NCBI GenBank assembly: GCA_963678575.2 | Contig: CAXXHV010000002.1 | Coordinates: forward strand, 1,984,001-2,048,000 | Direction: 5' to 3' | Length of the DNA: 64,000 nucleotides | Source of the DNA: Pleomorphochaeta sp963678575 | GTDB taxonomy: Bacteria; Spirochaetota; Spirochaetia; Sphaerochaetales; Sphaerochaetaceae | Shown here: one piece after another, positions 18,454 through 27,823 of the stretch | Numbering within the stretch: position 1 is the first letter of the stretch | How the letters are laid out: each line of letters begins with the position of its first letter | Position numbers and translations under genes: made by a program | The notes under the pieces: generated by a model | Told to the model about the DNA's origin: nothing | Database searches by the model: none | Seen by the model: only the letters and a program-made list of their open reading frames with translations

Positions 18454-19522
18454 TTGATTTCCTTTTTTCTAATGTTTTTGAAAATCTTCTGGCATTTTTC
18501 ATTCCACCGATATCCTTAAACATTCTACTTAGCTTCTCATTTTCAATTTGCTTATAATTTAAAGCAGAATAACTAGTTTCTCTTTTCATTTTAAAATAAT
18601 TATTTACTCTTCTTTGATCTAGAATTCCTTCATCTATAGCTTGCAATACAGCACAACCCTTTTCGTTAGTATGGGTACAATTTCTAAATTTACAATTTAT
18701 TGCTAACTCTTCAATATCATTAAAAGAAAGAGATAAATCATCATTATCAAGAGCTAATTCTCTCATCCCTGGAGTATCAATAACTAAACTATAATTTAAT
18801 AGCACTAACATTTGAGAAACTGTAGTAGTGTGTTTACCTTTATCATCTTTCCCAATTTCATTAGTTTCTAAAACTTTTTTGTTTAAAAGGTTATTTATTA
18901 ATGTTGATTTACCAACTCCTGAAGAACCAATAAAAGCACCACACATACCTTTTTTTAAAATTGAATAGATTTTCTTATCAATATCTTCATCATAAATTGA
19001 TGTCGTAATTATTTCAGCAAAGCCATCAAGGCATTGAACTTCTAATACCCTATCATCAATTGCATCACATAAATCTGCTTTAGTTAAAACTATTACAGGC
19101 AAGGATCCACTTTGATAAACTATGGATAAGTATCTCTCAAGTCTATTTAAATTAAAATTATTATTTAATGACATACAGATAAAAACATAATCTAAATTCG
19201 ATGCGATAATCTGTGATTGATTATTATTAGTTACATCACTTCTAGTTAAACAGCTTCTTCTATTTAATACTTTATCTATTATTGAAAGACTAGGGTCGAC
19301 TTCATTGACCATAACAAAATCCCCAACTGCGGGGTAATCAATTTGTCTATTATTTTCATTATAAAATTTGCCAGAAAGTTTTGCCAAAGAGCTTCTATTT
19401 ATTGTTACAACTTTATATATTCCTTTATATTTTGCAACTACTCTAGCTAATACTAAATTTGGGTATAATAAAGCTTCTTTAATGAAATAATCATTAAGAG
19501 TATATACTTCTAAAATATTCAT
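18443..19522 (-). CDS. rsgA: Ribosome small-subunit biogenesis GTPase RsgA
   Basis: A 359-aa circularly permuted GTPase acting late in 30S maturation. It has an N-terminal OB fold and permuted G motifs: G4 LTKAD, G1 GSSGVGKSTLINNLL, G3 DTPGMREL. The zinc knuckle C-x4-C-x-H-x6-C is present in CKFRNCTHTNEKGC. Length is typical. GGAGG stands five bases before the ATG at 19522 and lies within a possible switch hairpin (19528-19591). A GNAT gene overlaps the 3' end. Confidence 0.95.
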   Translation of the reverse strand: MNILEVYTLNDYFIKEALLYPNLVLARVVAKYKGIYKVVTINRSSLAKLSGKFYNENNRQIDYPAVGDFVMVNEVDPSLSIIDKVLNRRSCLTRSDVTNNNQSQIIASNLDYVFICMSLNNNFNLNRLERYLSIVYQSGSLPVIVLTKADLCDAIDDRVLEVQCLDGFAEIITTSIYDEDIDKKIYSILKKGMCGAFIGSSGVGKSTLINNLLNKKVLETNEIGKDDKGKHTTTVSQMLVLLNYSLVIDTPGMRELALDNDDLSLSFNDIEELAINCKFRNCTHTNEKGCAVLQAIDEGILDQRRVNNYFKMKRETSYSALNYKQIENEKLSRMFKDIGGMKNARRFSKTLEKRKSNDE

Positions 19523-19527
19523 TTATT

Positions 19528-19591
19528 CCTCCAAAATTGAATATATTATTGAATATTTTGGAGGTATGCGATTAATCTATCAGATACCTCC
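19528..19591 (-). promoter_or_regulatory. Possible SD-sequestering / anti-sequestering leader switch of rsgA
   Basis: On the minus strand three segments occur in order: A (19591-19584, GGAGGTAT), B (19567-19555, ATACCTCCAAAAT) and C (19537-19528, ATTTTGGAGG, which contains the rsgA Shine-Dalgarno). B can pair perfectly with A over 8 bp or with C over 10 bp, but not both. The B:C form hides the ribosome-binding site; A:B frees it. Segment A itself resembles a Shine-Dalgarno. The pairings are visible in sequence; regulation is inference. Confidence 0.5.
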
Positions 19592-19674
19592 GATATTATA
19601 CCGCATCCAAATTATTAAAGTTCTTCAAAAAGACTCCTATTAGTTGATATATATATTAAACATTATAATTTATA

Positions 19675-20244
19675 TTATTTCAATAAATTTTTTTCTTTTA
19701 TAAATATTGCGTTAAACATTTCTCCACCAACAAACTTCTTTTCCATTTCTCCTTTTATTTCAACAAAGCCACAAGATTTCATTAATTTTCTAACTTCAGT
19801 TGTAGAAATTCCATGAGTTTCTTTTATTGGTTCTCTGATAAATATTTTACCACCATCTTTCATTACTTTATTTATTTTTTCTAAAACTGATTTTCTTTCT
19901 TTAGCAGGTATATCATGATACATATAATGAATTATTACTGTATCAAAACTTTTTTCCTGAATATCTAAAGTTCTTATATCACCAACAAAATAACATAAAT
20001 TATTATAATCTTTAAATCTTTTCTTGGAAAAATCTATTGCATCAAAATCAATATCGATACAATTTAATTTAGCATCTTTGTCAAGTTTTTTTAATAAGGG
20101 TTTTGTAAGGGATCCTATTCCACATCCAAATTCAAGCACATCTTTAGAATCAGACAAATCTAATTGATCAATATATTTGCTATATAAGCCTTTTATAAAA
20201 GTATTTCCAAAGAAATAATTTAAATTAATATCTAATCTTGGCAT
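19675..20244 (-). CDS. Class I SAM-dependent methyltransferase
   Basis: A 189-aa Rossmann-fold methyltransferase. Motif I is VLEFGCGIGS (about residues 35-44), the acidic end of beta-2 is NCIDIDFDAID, motif III-like GDIRTLDI, and the post-IV segment is FDTVIIHYMYHDIP. An AGGAG-like sequence precedes the ATG. Substrate unknown; the family resembles the small methyltransferases often annotated as ubiquinone/menaquinone-type. A decayed paralogue is at 33580-34050. Confidence 0.82.
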   Translation of the reverse strand: MPRLDINLNYFFGNTFIKGLYSKYIDQLDLSDSKDVLEFGCGIGSLTKPLLKKLDKDAKLNCIDIDFDAIDFSKKRFKDYNNLCYFVGDIRTLDIQEKSFDTVIIHYMYHDIPAKERKSVLEKINKVMKDGGKIFIREPIKETHGISTTEVRKLMKSCGFVEIKGEMEKKFVGGEMFNAIFIKEKNLLK

Positions 20245-20467
20245 CTATTTACTCCTTTCTCTCAGCATAACTTTATAATATTAATTTCTTTTACTTTTTT
20301 TAATAATGAAAATTTTTATTTAACAATATTATACTCATTTCAATAATATTATCTTTAACTTATGCTATACAAGAAGTTAATAACCCAATAATATGATTTT
20401 GTATAACTAATTGCTTATAAAAAGTATTCACCTAATGAATTAACAAAAAATGAATACTTAATATTTA

Positions 20468-22960
20468 TTAATTATCTCTTAGTCTTTCAACAATGCTATC
20501 TTTAACCAAGGATTTGTAAATAATAAGAGGTGTTAACAAACAAACTAAAAGTACTATGAAAATAGAAAATATCATTTGAATAGTTGGAAAGGTATATACT
20601 GCATAATCTGCTTGCTTTTTAAATAAAATAAAAATTGAATAGGTAATTACATTTCCAAAGATTCCCACTAACAATAAAGTTAGAAAGCCATAGCCAAATC
20701 CTTCTAAAATCAACATATTTTTTACTTGCTTGTAAGTCATACCTATGCTTTCCAACATAGCAAATTCTTTCTTTCTAGAAATAATTTCTGAGGCCATTAC
20801 ATTGATAAAATTTAGTATTCCAATCAAAGCTAAAATAAAAGCAACACCACCACCTAAAATATATAACATCAATTTACTATCCCTCATTTCAGCTTGTCTT
20901 TCAATTCTTGAAATTCGGGAAATATCATTATCATTTTTAGTCATTTCTTTAATTGTATTAAGAACTTTTTCTTGTTCCCCTTCTTTTACATCCATGTTAA
21001 TTTTATAAATATAAGGATTATCAACAAGGTTATTAAGAACTTCTTGAGATACATAAATATTTGGAGCCATAGATCCCGCAGCAAATTGGAACCCAAAAGG
21101 CAGATAACCACCAATAGTAAATGTTCTTTCAAGATTATTAGATAATATTGATATATCAACATCTTTAACATCGGAATAAATACTAGGATCATTAGATCCA
21201 AAAAGAGCTATATCGCCTTTTATAAAGGCTTCTAAATCTATAATAGAATTCGGATGAACTTGGTTATATTCTTCTATATACCTCTCATCAATTGCAATTA
21301 CATATCCCCAAAAATTATCAGAAACAGTTTGATCACTAAGCTTTTCATCAAAATTAAACCTATCATAAAACCAATCCATATGTTTCTTAAATACAATTGG
21401 ATCATACTTCATAGACATTTTTTCAATACTTGTAGTTCTAAAGTTTGTGATATCTACATCCTCCTTCAAAGTTGAAATAAAGGAAGAATCAAACTTTTGT
21501 TTTTCACTATTTCCTGCAACCCTTGCTCCTGGCTCTAAAGTATTATTACTCAAAATAAAATCATTCTTCACATAAGAATCTATATAATGCTTAATATCCA
21601 TACTAGAAACCATAGTTGAAATAATTAAGAAAATTGTAAGGCCTAAAAACAAAGATAGAAAAACAATTGAAGCTCTTTTTGAATCTCTAAAAATACTTCT
21701 AAAAGCCATTTTTCTTAAATTACCAGTATTAGAATTGCCAATCTGTTTTTTACTTACTTTCACACCAGTATAATTCATAGCCTCAACAGGAGAGATTTTT
21801 GATGTAATCTTTGCTGATTTTCTTACACCTAAGATTATAGTTATATAGGCAAATAAGGCAGTACCAATAAAAATATAAGGATGAAAAGATATTTCTATAC
21901 CAGTCTCTAAATTCATCAAGGATAAAGTTTTTGGAACGATTAATAGAGAAAGTAAAGCTCCAAAAACTAGTCCAATAGGTATCCCAATTACAGCTAAAAT
22001 ATTAGCTTGTCCTATTACAATTTTTTTTAATTGTTTTGAAGAGGCGCCAACAGTTTTTATAAGCCCATAATAGTGAATATCCTTTGAAACAGAAATATAA
22101 AAAACATTATAAATTAATAAATATCCTGCAAACATTAAGAAAAAGATAACAGCTAAGAAAGAAATAATTGTTGATAGTTTATGACTAGCTCCATTATCAT
22201 ATATTGGAACAACTTTAATTTGTTGTTTTTCATTAAGATTAATATCCTTTTTCAATAGCTCATTATATTTATCTATATTTTTTACATCTTTGTATTTTAT
22301 TGAAATTGCACCAGAATCGCTAACAGAATTTCCACTTTTTTTTGCAAGTTCTTTTGATACTAATATTGAACCTATATTTCCAGACCTAATATATGTATAA
22401 TCTGTAAAATATCCTGATAATTTGAAATCTTTTGTTTGAAGAACTTCTCTTTCATCTCCTAAATAATAGCTTAAAGGGATTGTCATACCTATTTTAGGAT
22501 TTTCAATTCCCATATTATTTAAAATCCAAAGAGGAACCATTATCTCATTCTCTGCTTTTGGATATTCCCCTTTTACATCATTATATGACGGAGTTCTGAA
22601 GTATTCCCATTCTCTTTGATTAAACCAATGCAATGAAATATTCATGAATTTCATATTATCAGTTAACCTCAACGTACCCACATTATGTTGTAAACCAACT
22701 TCTTCAACATATGCTAATTGCGTTATCTCATCAATTTGTTCTTCACTTGGATGAGTTAAAGCAACATGAGCTGTAGTTCCCATTAATCTAAGCTGTTGAA
22801 TTTTCATTGATTTGTAATAACTAAGTCCAGTACTAAATACAAAAGATAACATCAAGGTTGTTAAAAAAATTGCAATAATAATATATTTATTTCTTACTTT
22901 ATTAGTATTCAAAATATTTCTAATTAATTTACTAATAATACTTTTATTATTTTTATTCAT
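20468..22960 (-). CDS. FtsX-type ABC permease with two FtsX domains
   Basis: An 830-aa permease: TM1 near residue 40, a large extracytoplasmic MacB-PCD-like domain, a three-helix FtsX block (about 270-400), then a second helix, second external domain and terminal FtsX block (about 710-830). An in-frame ATG lies 36 bases upstream inside the ATPase gene, but AGGGGG six bases before 22960 supports the shorter start. It follows the ATPase gene by ten bases. With the preceding two-component system this resembles peptide-antibiotic sensing/detoxification modules (BceRS-AB, SalXY/VncRS type). Substrate not shown. Confidence 0.85.
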   Translation of the reverse strand: MNKNNKSIISKLIRNILNTNKVRNKYIIIAIFLTTLMLSFVFSTGLSYYKSMKIQQLRLMGTTAHVALTHPSEEQIDEITQLAYVEEVGLQHNVGTLRLTDNMKFMNISLHWFNQREWEYFRTPSYNDVKGEYPKAENEIMVPLWILNNMGIENPKIGMTIPLSYYLGDEREVLQTKDFKLSGYFTDYTYIRSGNIGSILVSKELAKKSGNSVSDSGAISIKYKDVKNIDKYNELLKKDINLNEKQQIKVVPIYDNGASHKLSTIISFLAVIFFLMFAGYLLIYNVFYISVSKDIHYYGLIKTVGASSKQLKKIVIGQANILAVIGIPIGLVFGALLSLLIVPKTLSLMNLETGIEISFHPYIFIGTALFAYITIILGVRKSAKITSKISPVEAMNYTGVKVSKKQIGNSNTGNLRKMAFRSIFRDSKRASIVFLSLFLGLTIFLIISTMVSSMDIKHYIDSYVKNDFILSNNTLEPGARVAGNSEKQKFDSSFISTLKEDVDITNFRTTSIEKMSMKYDPIVFKKHMDWFYDRFNFDEKLSDQTVSDNFWGYVIAIDERYIEEYNQVHPNSIIDLEAFIKGDIALFGSNDPSIYSDVKDVDISILSNNLERTFTIGGYLPFGFQFAAGSMAPNIYVSQEVLNNLVDNPYIYKINMDVKEGEQEKVLNTIKEMTKNDNDISRISRIERQAEMRDSKLMLYILGGGVAFILALIGILNFINVMASEIISRKKEFAMLESIGMTYKQVKNMLILEGFGYGFLTLLLVGIFGNVITYSIFILFKKQADYAVYTFPTIQMIFSIFIVLLVCLLTPLIIYKSLVKDSIVERLRDN

Positions 22961-22970
22961 GAATAGCCCC

Positions 22971-23654
22971 CTAATTGATAATTTTTCCATCCTCAATATG
23001 GATGGTTCTATCAGCTAATTTGGCTATCTCTTTATTATGAGTAATCATTACAACTGTTTGATTAAATTTTTCACTACTAGATTTCAATAAAGCCATTACA
23101 TCATCACTGGTTTTACTATCTAAATTACCAGTAGGCTCATCTGCTAAAATTACAGCTGGTTTTGCAACTAAAGCTCTAGCAATTGCAACTCTTTGTTGTT
23201 GCCCTCCAGATAAATTATTGGGAAGATTTTTTAATTTTTGAGAAAGGCCTAACATTTCAATTATTTCTGAAACAAAAGATTTATCTACTTCTTTATTATC
23301 CAATTCAACTGGTAGAGTAATATTCTCATAAACATTTAAAACAGGAACTAAATTATAATTTTGAAAAACAAAACCTATATTTCTTCTACGAAAAATAGCT
23401 TTATCTTGATCATTCATATTAGATAATTTTAATCCACTAATTTCTATTATACCTTCACTAGGAGTATCTAATGCTCCTAACATATGTAAAAGAGTTGTTT
23501 TTCCACTACCGGATGTTCCAACAATAGAAACAAATTCACCTTCGAATATTGACAAATCAATACCATCTAAAGCCTTTACAATATTAGAAGTTTCTCCATA
23601 ATATTTTTTTAAACCAATAGTTTTAAGAATCACATTATTTCTTTGAGCTATCAT
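22971..23654 (-). CDS. ABC transporter ATPase, LolD/MacB/BceA type
   Basis: A 227-aa ATPase with Walker A GTSGSGKTT, Q loop VFQNYNLVP, signature LSGGQQQRVAIARAL, Walker B VILADEPTGNLD and H loop ITHNKE. The ADEPTGNLDS sequence is diagnostic of FtsX-permease partners rather than of import ATPases. It sits directly upstream of the two-FtsX permease and downstream of a two-component system, separated from the kinase gene by 67 bases that hold a likely promoter. Confidence 0.93.
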   Translation of the reverse strand: MIAQRNNVILKTIGLKKYYGETSNIVKALDGIDLSIFEGEFVSIVGTSGSGKTTLLHMLGALDTPSEGIIEISGLKLSNMNDQDKAIFRRRNIGFVFQNYNLVPVLNVYENITLPVELDNKEVDKSFVSEIIEMLGLSQKLKNLPNNLSGGQQQRVAIARALVAKPAVILADEPTGNLDSKTSDDVMALLKSSSEKFNQTVVMITHNKEIAKLADRTIHIEDGKIIN

Positions 23655-23674
23655 ATTACACTCTCCTTATCTTT

Positions 23675-23685
23675 ATTACTAAGTA
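23675..23685. promoter_or_regulatory. Palindrome in the promoter gap of the FtsX-type ABC operon
   Basis: The gap 23655-23721 contains an 11-base perfect palindrome, TTACTAAGTAA. On the minus strand it falls in the spacer/-10 area of a possible promoter starting with TTGAAT. It is a candidate operator for the neighbouring OmpR-type regulator, but that family usually binds direct repeats, so this is weak. Confidence 0.3.
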
Positions 23686-23721
23686 AAGTGTAAAATTCAA
23701 ATCTCTATTTTCTTTCAACTT

Positions 23722-24912
23722 TTAAATATTTATAAGAAATTTTATAGTTACTTTAGCTCCATGCTGCTGTGAATTTGAGAGATTAATTGAACCATTATGT
23801 TTTTTAATTAAAATATTACTAATATACAAGCCAAGGCCAAAATGAGATTTATCATTATCTAGATTATTTTTATAATAAGAATTTAAAGCTTTTTTCAAAT
23901 CCTCATCATTAAAACCTTTCCCATCATCTTCAATATCAATTATTAAATAAGAATTATGAATATAAATATTCACATCGATTATAGATTTTGCAAATCGAAT
24001 AGAATTTGAGATTATATTTTCATATACTCTCATAATTAAAGTACTATCAACTAGTAAATTCTTATTTTCTTTTACCTCTGATTTAAAATTTAGATTTAAA
24101 TCAGTATTTAATATTAACAAATTACTTGAACTTTTAAGTTGATTAATCAAGGCTTTATAATCTACTAGTTTAAAATCAACTTGTATATCTTCTAATCTTT
24201 GAATCTCACTCATTTGATAAGTATAACTTTCTAACCTATTTATACTTAAAGACATTTTATCAAAGGTTGACAATATCTTTTCTTGAGAAATTTTATTATC
24301 TGGTAAATACTGTTCAAGAAAATCTAAATAACCTTTTAGAACAGTTAATGGAGTTCTTAAATCATGTGAAAAAGAAGCATTTAAACGCTTTCTTTCTTCC
24401 ATTGCTCTCCACATTTCTAAATTATTCTCTTCCAGCGATTTACGCATAGTCTCAAAAGAGTTACAGAGTTGCCCCATTTCATCTTTACTATCATAAATTA
24501 TATGGAAATCTAAATTTGTTTCTGATATTTTTTTAGAAGCTTCATTCAACAATTGTAAAGGTTTCTTTAATTTATTTTTATAAAATAAAAAAGCAGCTAA
24601 TATAATACCACTACCAAAGAATACTGGAATTGAAGCACTACTAATAAAGCTACAAAATTTAATGATACGATTATCTGATGGAGAATAATCTATACTTGAA
24701 GAATTAAAGACTAATACCTTACCTTCATTATTTTTGATTGTATAATTATTATCCATATTACTATAAGACATTTGAATTTTATATTTAAAATCATCAACAA
24801 AATTAATTGTAATTGAACTTAATATTGTAGCTATCACCAAAAATATAAGCATATATAACATAAAAGATTTTTTTAGTGATAAATTTTTAAATATCTTTTT
24901 TATCCTATCCAT
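23722..24912 (-). CDS. Sensor histidine kinase of the ABC-linked two-component system
   Basis: A 396-aa kinase with TM1 at about residues 14-32, a short external loop of roughly 60 residues, TM2 near 88-108, HAMP, HisKA (FSHDLRTPLTVLKGYL) and HATPase with N box IISNSIRFA and G boxes EDDGKGF and GLGLYIS. A TTG at 24930 would extend it inside the regulator gene; ATG 24912 is preferred, overlapping that gene by 13 bases. The short sensor loop fits kinases that rely on their ABC transporter for sensing. Confidence 0.9.
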   Translation of the reverse strand: MDRIKKIFKNLSLKKSFMLYMLIFLVIATILSSITINFVDDFKYKIQMSYSNMDNNYTIKNNEGKVLVFNSSSIDYSPSDNRIIKFCSFISSASIPVFFGSGIILAAFLFYKNKLKKPLQLLNEASKKISETNLDFHIIYDSKDEMGQLCNSFETMRKSLEENNLEMWRAMEERKRLNASFSHDLRTPLTVLKGYLDFLEQYLPDNKISQEKILSTFDKMSLSINRLESYTYQMSEIQRLEDIQVDFKLVDYKALINQLKSSSNLLILNTDLNLNFKSEVKENKNLLVDSTLIMRVYENIISNSIRFAKSIIDVNIYIHNSYLIIDIEDDGKGFNDEDLKKALNSYYKNNLDNDKSHFGLGLYISNILIKKHNGSINLSNSQQHGAKVTIKFLINI

Positions 24913-25574
24913 CTGTATCCAATACCCCAAACTGTATCTATATATTTTTTATCACTCACCTTTGCTAACTTTACTCTAATTCTTCTAATATGTTCCGCAA
25001 TTACACTACTATCACCTTCACCTTCATAGCCCCAAACACAATCATAAATCCTTTCTTTATCAAAAACTTGATTACTATTTAGGGAAAGAAATTCAATTAT
25101 CTCAAATTCTTTTTTTACAAAAGGCAATTTCTTATCATCATAAAAAACACACTTTAACCCATAATCAATAACTAAATTACCAATAAATTTTTTCTTAGAA
25201 GATGTATTTGTTCTTTCCTGGCGACGAAGATGAGCTGACACTCTAGCTTTTAATTCATCTAGAGAAAAAGGTTTTACTATATAATCATCTCCTCCAGCAC
25301 CAAAACCAATAATTTTATCTTTTTCTTCCACTTTCGCTGTTAAAAACAGAATTGGAGATGAAACATAATTCCTTATTTGCTTACATATTTGAAGACCATC
25401 GATATCTGGTAAGTTTATATCTAATAAAATTATATCAGGAGATTTTTCAATTAATGATAAAGCTTGTTTACCATTGTATGCTACTAACACCTCATAATTA
25501 TTCATTTCAAAATAATCTTTAATTAATTCAACTATATCAACTTCATCATCTACTACTAGAATTTTATAAGACAT
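24900..25574 (-). CDS. OmpR-family response regulator
   Basis: A 224-aa regulator with receiver domain (acidic VVDDEVD, phosphoacceptor in IILLDINLP, Lys in IVKPFSLDE) and a winged-helix DNA-binding domain ending DTVWGIGYRW. GGAGG stands seven bases before the ATG. It forms an overlapping pair with the kinase gene and probably controls the downstream ABC operon. Confidence 0.93.
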   Translation of the reverse strand: MSYKILVVDDEVDIVELIKDYFEMNNYEVLVAYNGKQALSLIEKSPDIILLDINLPDIDGLQICKQIRNYVSSPILFLTAKVEEKDKIIGFGAGGDDYIVKPFSLDELKARVSAHLRRQERTNTSSKKKFIGNLVIDYGLKCVFYDDKKLPFVKKEFEIIEFLSLNSNQVFDKERIYDCVWGYEGEGDSSVIAEHIRRIRVKLAKVSDKKYIDTVWGIGYRWIG

Positions 25575-25799
25575 AGAAATACCTCCAATAAATTAGTATA
25601 TAGTTAAATTATCTACTTTTTATCAACTATTAAAATTTTAACACATTTTAAAGTAAAAAGTTAAAGAAATAAGCAAGTATGGGAGAAAAACGATAACAAT
25701 ATTTTTTGATTAACTAAAACACTATTATCAAGAAGGATATTCAATTTTTTTCTCAACACTTAATTGAATTTAATACTACCTATAATAATTTAATAAAAA

Positions 25800-26465
25800 C
25801 TACTCACCTAAAAATATTTTAGGATTATTAAATAAAAATTGTAAATCTTCAATAAACTTTTTTATATCATAGCCATCAATAGTTGCATGATGGACTGTAA
25901 TAGATAAAGGCATCAGAATCCTATTATCAACTTCTTTAAACTTTGAAGATTCAAAACTAGGTAAAAAATAATCACTAATACCATGATTAACTAATGAAAA
26001 ACTATTAAAGGTAAACCAAGGAATACAAGAAATAATATAACTATTAGCCAAGGGAAGACCTTTTGTAGATAAAATTCCATTAGGAGCTTTATAAGTTTTT
26101 GTATCAAATATGTAATTTTGATAAAACTCATAATAACTATCTGTATATTCACTCCATAATAATGATACAGAACTATCGTCTTCATGAAAAATAGGATAAA
26201 CAGGTGTTAATTTATCCCAATACCCTAAAATATTATCTACTTTTGCTATTCTAAACTCTTCATATTTATTTATCACTTTAGTAACTAAATATAAATAAGT
26301 TGGAAAAAATTTTAACTTCATCTTTTTTAATTCATTATATGTTTCACTTACATCAAAATCTAAGTTTATACTATAAGTAGTATTTGCAATCTTTGTATAA
26401 TAATTAAAGGTTTCAAGGCGATTCCAACTAGAAAGTTCTAATGGTATAAATGTATCATTACACAT
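25800..26465 (-). CDS. Chloramphenicol acetyltransferase-family O-acetyltransferase
   Basis: A 221-aa CAT-fold protein, the normal family length, from the ATG at 26465. The N-terminal WNRLETFNYY and the catalytic VHHATIDGYD (counterpart of HHxxxDG) match the family. It overlaps the stop of the upstream regulator gene by eight bases (ATGTGTAA arrangement), indicating translational coupling. CAT-like proteins of this type are widespread in gut anaerobes; not all acetylate chloramphenicol, so resistance is unproven. Confidence 0.8.
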   Translation of the reverse strand: MCNDTFIPLELSSWNRLETFNYYTKIANTTYSINLDFDVSETYNELKKMKLKFFPTYLYLVTKVINKYEEFRIAKVDNILGYWDKLTPVYPIFHEDDSSVSLLWSEYTDSYYEFYQNYIFDTKTYKAPNGILSTKGLPLANSYIISCIPWFTFNSFSLVNHGISDYFLPSFESSKFKEVDNRILMPLSITVHHATIDGYDIKKFIEDLQFLFNNPKIFLGE

Positions 26466-27045
26466 GTTTTTGAATCCATAGACCGTGTTTATTACAACCA
26501 AAATAAAATGTTCCACCATACATTTTTGCAAAACGAACCCCGCTAGCTTGCTCTGGATATAATCTGAGTAAGAAAACTCTATCTGAGGTTACATACGCTA
26601 TAAAATTTATATAATGAGACTTACTCATTTCGTGAGAAAATGTTATATAAAAATCATCCTCAATTTCTTCAATATTTAAATGATGTTCTAGATCACTTAC
26701 TTTTGCTTTTAATACTTTTAATGGTCTACCACAGCAGGTAATATTCGTTTCACTTGTTGCAGTTATTATATTTGAACAATTAGGACATACATAAAACTTA
26801 ATTTTATTTATATTACCTGAATCAATCTTATTTAAATCTAATTCACCATCAAGGATTCTATCTATACTAATATTTAAAGCCTTTGATAATTGAGTTAATA
26901 GAGTTATATCTGGACAACCAGCGCCTCTTTCCCATTTTGAAATAGCCTTATCACTTACATTAATAATGTCTGCTAATTGTTTCTGTGTTAACTTTTTTTC
27001 TTTTCTTAATTGATATATTAACTTACCAACCTTTTCACTATTCAT
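26458..27045 (-). CDS. XRE-family regulator fused to a superoxide-reductase (desulfoferrodoxin)-like domain
   Basis: A 195-aa two-domain protein. Residues 5-65 form a XRE helix-turn-helix (LTQKQLADIINVSDKAISKWE). Residues 82-195 resemble desulfoferrodoxin. A CPNC...CC cluster (C87, C90, C104, C105) recalls its rubredoxin-type iron centre. H121/H122, H138, H144, C184 and H187 reproduce the H-x5-H and C-N-x-H spacing of the superoxide-reductase iron site (GCNKHGLW). The combination suggests a DNA-binding redox or superoxide sensor. An AGGAA-rich sequence precedes the ATG. The CAT-family gene overlaps its 3' end. Confidence 0.78.
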   Translation of the reverse strand: MNSEKVGKLIYQLRKEKKLTQKQLADIINVSDKAISKWERGAGCPDITLLTQLSKALNISIDRILDGELDLNKIDSGNINKIKFYVCPNCSNIITATSETNITCCGRPLKVLKAKVSDLEHHLNIEEIEDDFYITFSHEMSKSHYINFIAYVTSDRVFLLRLYPEQASGVRFAKMYGGTFYFGCNKHGLWIQKHV

Positions 27046-27225
27046 AAAAGTTCCTCCAATTAAGAAAACTATCTTATAATTAAGTGTATTTCAATGAACG
27101 GATAGTAGAGTTTTATACTTATCAATCTATAGAAAATAATTAAATAAATATGGGATAACTTTGTTAATTCTTAATATTACTTTCTTTAATATTGAATCTT
27201 CCCCATTTATTGCAAAATATTGATT

Positions 27226-27312
27226 TTAAGTATTTTTACCACCTAAAATTACTATTTCATCATCGACAATTAAAAAATTATTTACGGATGGGAAATTTCC
27301 ACTAACAATATC
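27226..27312 (-). pseudogene. Short relic in a 303-bp intergenic gap
   Basis: The gap 27046-27348 has no gene. One frame, ending at 27226, reads about 28 codons with a coding-like composition (a segment FLIVDDEIVILGG) bounded by stops. It may be the tail of a decayed gene, perhaps with a phospholipase-D-like strand; too short to name. The rest of the gap is plain AT-rich sequence with the promoter of the XRE gene near 27060-27110. Confidence 0.2.
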
Positions 27313-27348
27313 TTATTATTTATATCTCTACAGGTTAACTAACTAAAA

Positions 27349-27819
27349 TTAATCAATTATTTTTCTTATAGGAAAATAGATAAAGTTATCCCCACTTTGT
27401 GGAGAAATAAAATCATGAGCTGCTCCAACTAAACATAGATTATTTTCTTTTAAATATTCTAAGCCTTTATTAAATGAATCATTATTGTCATTTTTTATAA
27501 TAATATATTCAAAGCTTGGGACAGTCCATTTTATCCAACCCTTTGGAGCAAGTGTTGAATCCTCAACTTCAATACCTGCAAGATATAGCCCTTTAGTAAA
27601 ATTATCTTCCCAAGGTTTAAAACTATAAGATAAATCACTCATTAAACCCCAAATTCCTACAAAAATATTATTCTTATCCTTTTTAGCCAAGCAAGAAACT
27701 TCATTAAAGTTAGAATTTGCATCATTCCATAAAGCTTTAATAAAATTTGCTCCATCTTCAGTTGAGCCTTGTTTACCTATAACTGAAAAAGATTTCTTTA
27801 TTATTTTGTTAACTTCCAT
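27349..27819 (-). CDS. GyrI-like / AraC effector-binding-domain protein
   Basis: A 156-aa stand-alone GyrI-like small-molecule-binding domain (SOUL/Rob C-terminal fold). Typical segments are KSFSVIGKQGST at the start, FVGIWGLMSD, KGLYLAGIEVE and the terminal IYFPI strand. An upstream in-frame ATG exists, but GGAG ten bases before the ATG at 27819 supports this start, overlapping the upstream gene slightly. Stand-alone members bind or hydrolyse xenobiotics; exact role unknown. Confidence 0.7.
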   Translation of the reverse strand: MEVNKIIKKSFSVIGKQGSTEDGANFIKALWNDANSNFNEVSCLAKKDKNNIFVGIWGLMSDLSYSFKPWEDNFTKGLYLAGIEVEDSTLAPKGWIKWTVPSFEYIIIKNDNNDSFNKGLEYLKENNLCLVGAAHDFISPQSGDNFIYFPIRKIID

Positions 27820-27823
27820 AATT

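Noticed and set aside
25800..26465. Certain chloramphenicol resistance gene
   Set aside because: The fold and HHxxxDG motif are present, but many chromosomal CAT-like proteins do not confer resistance.
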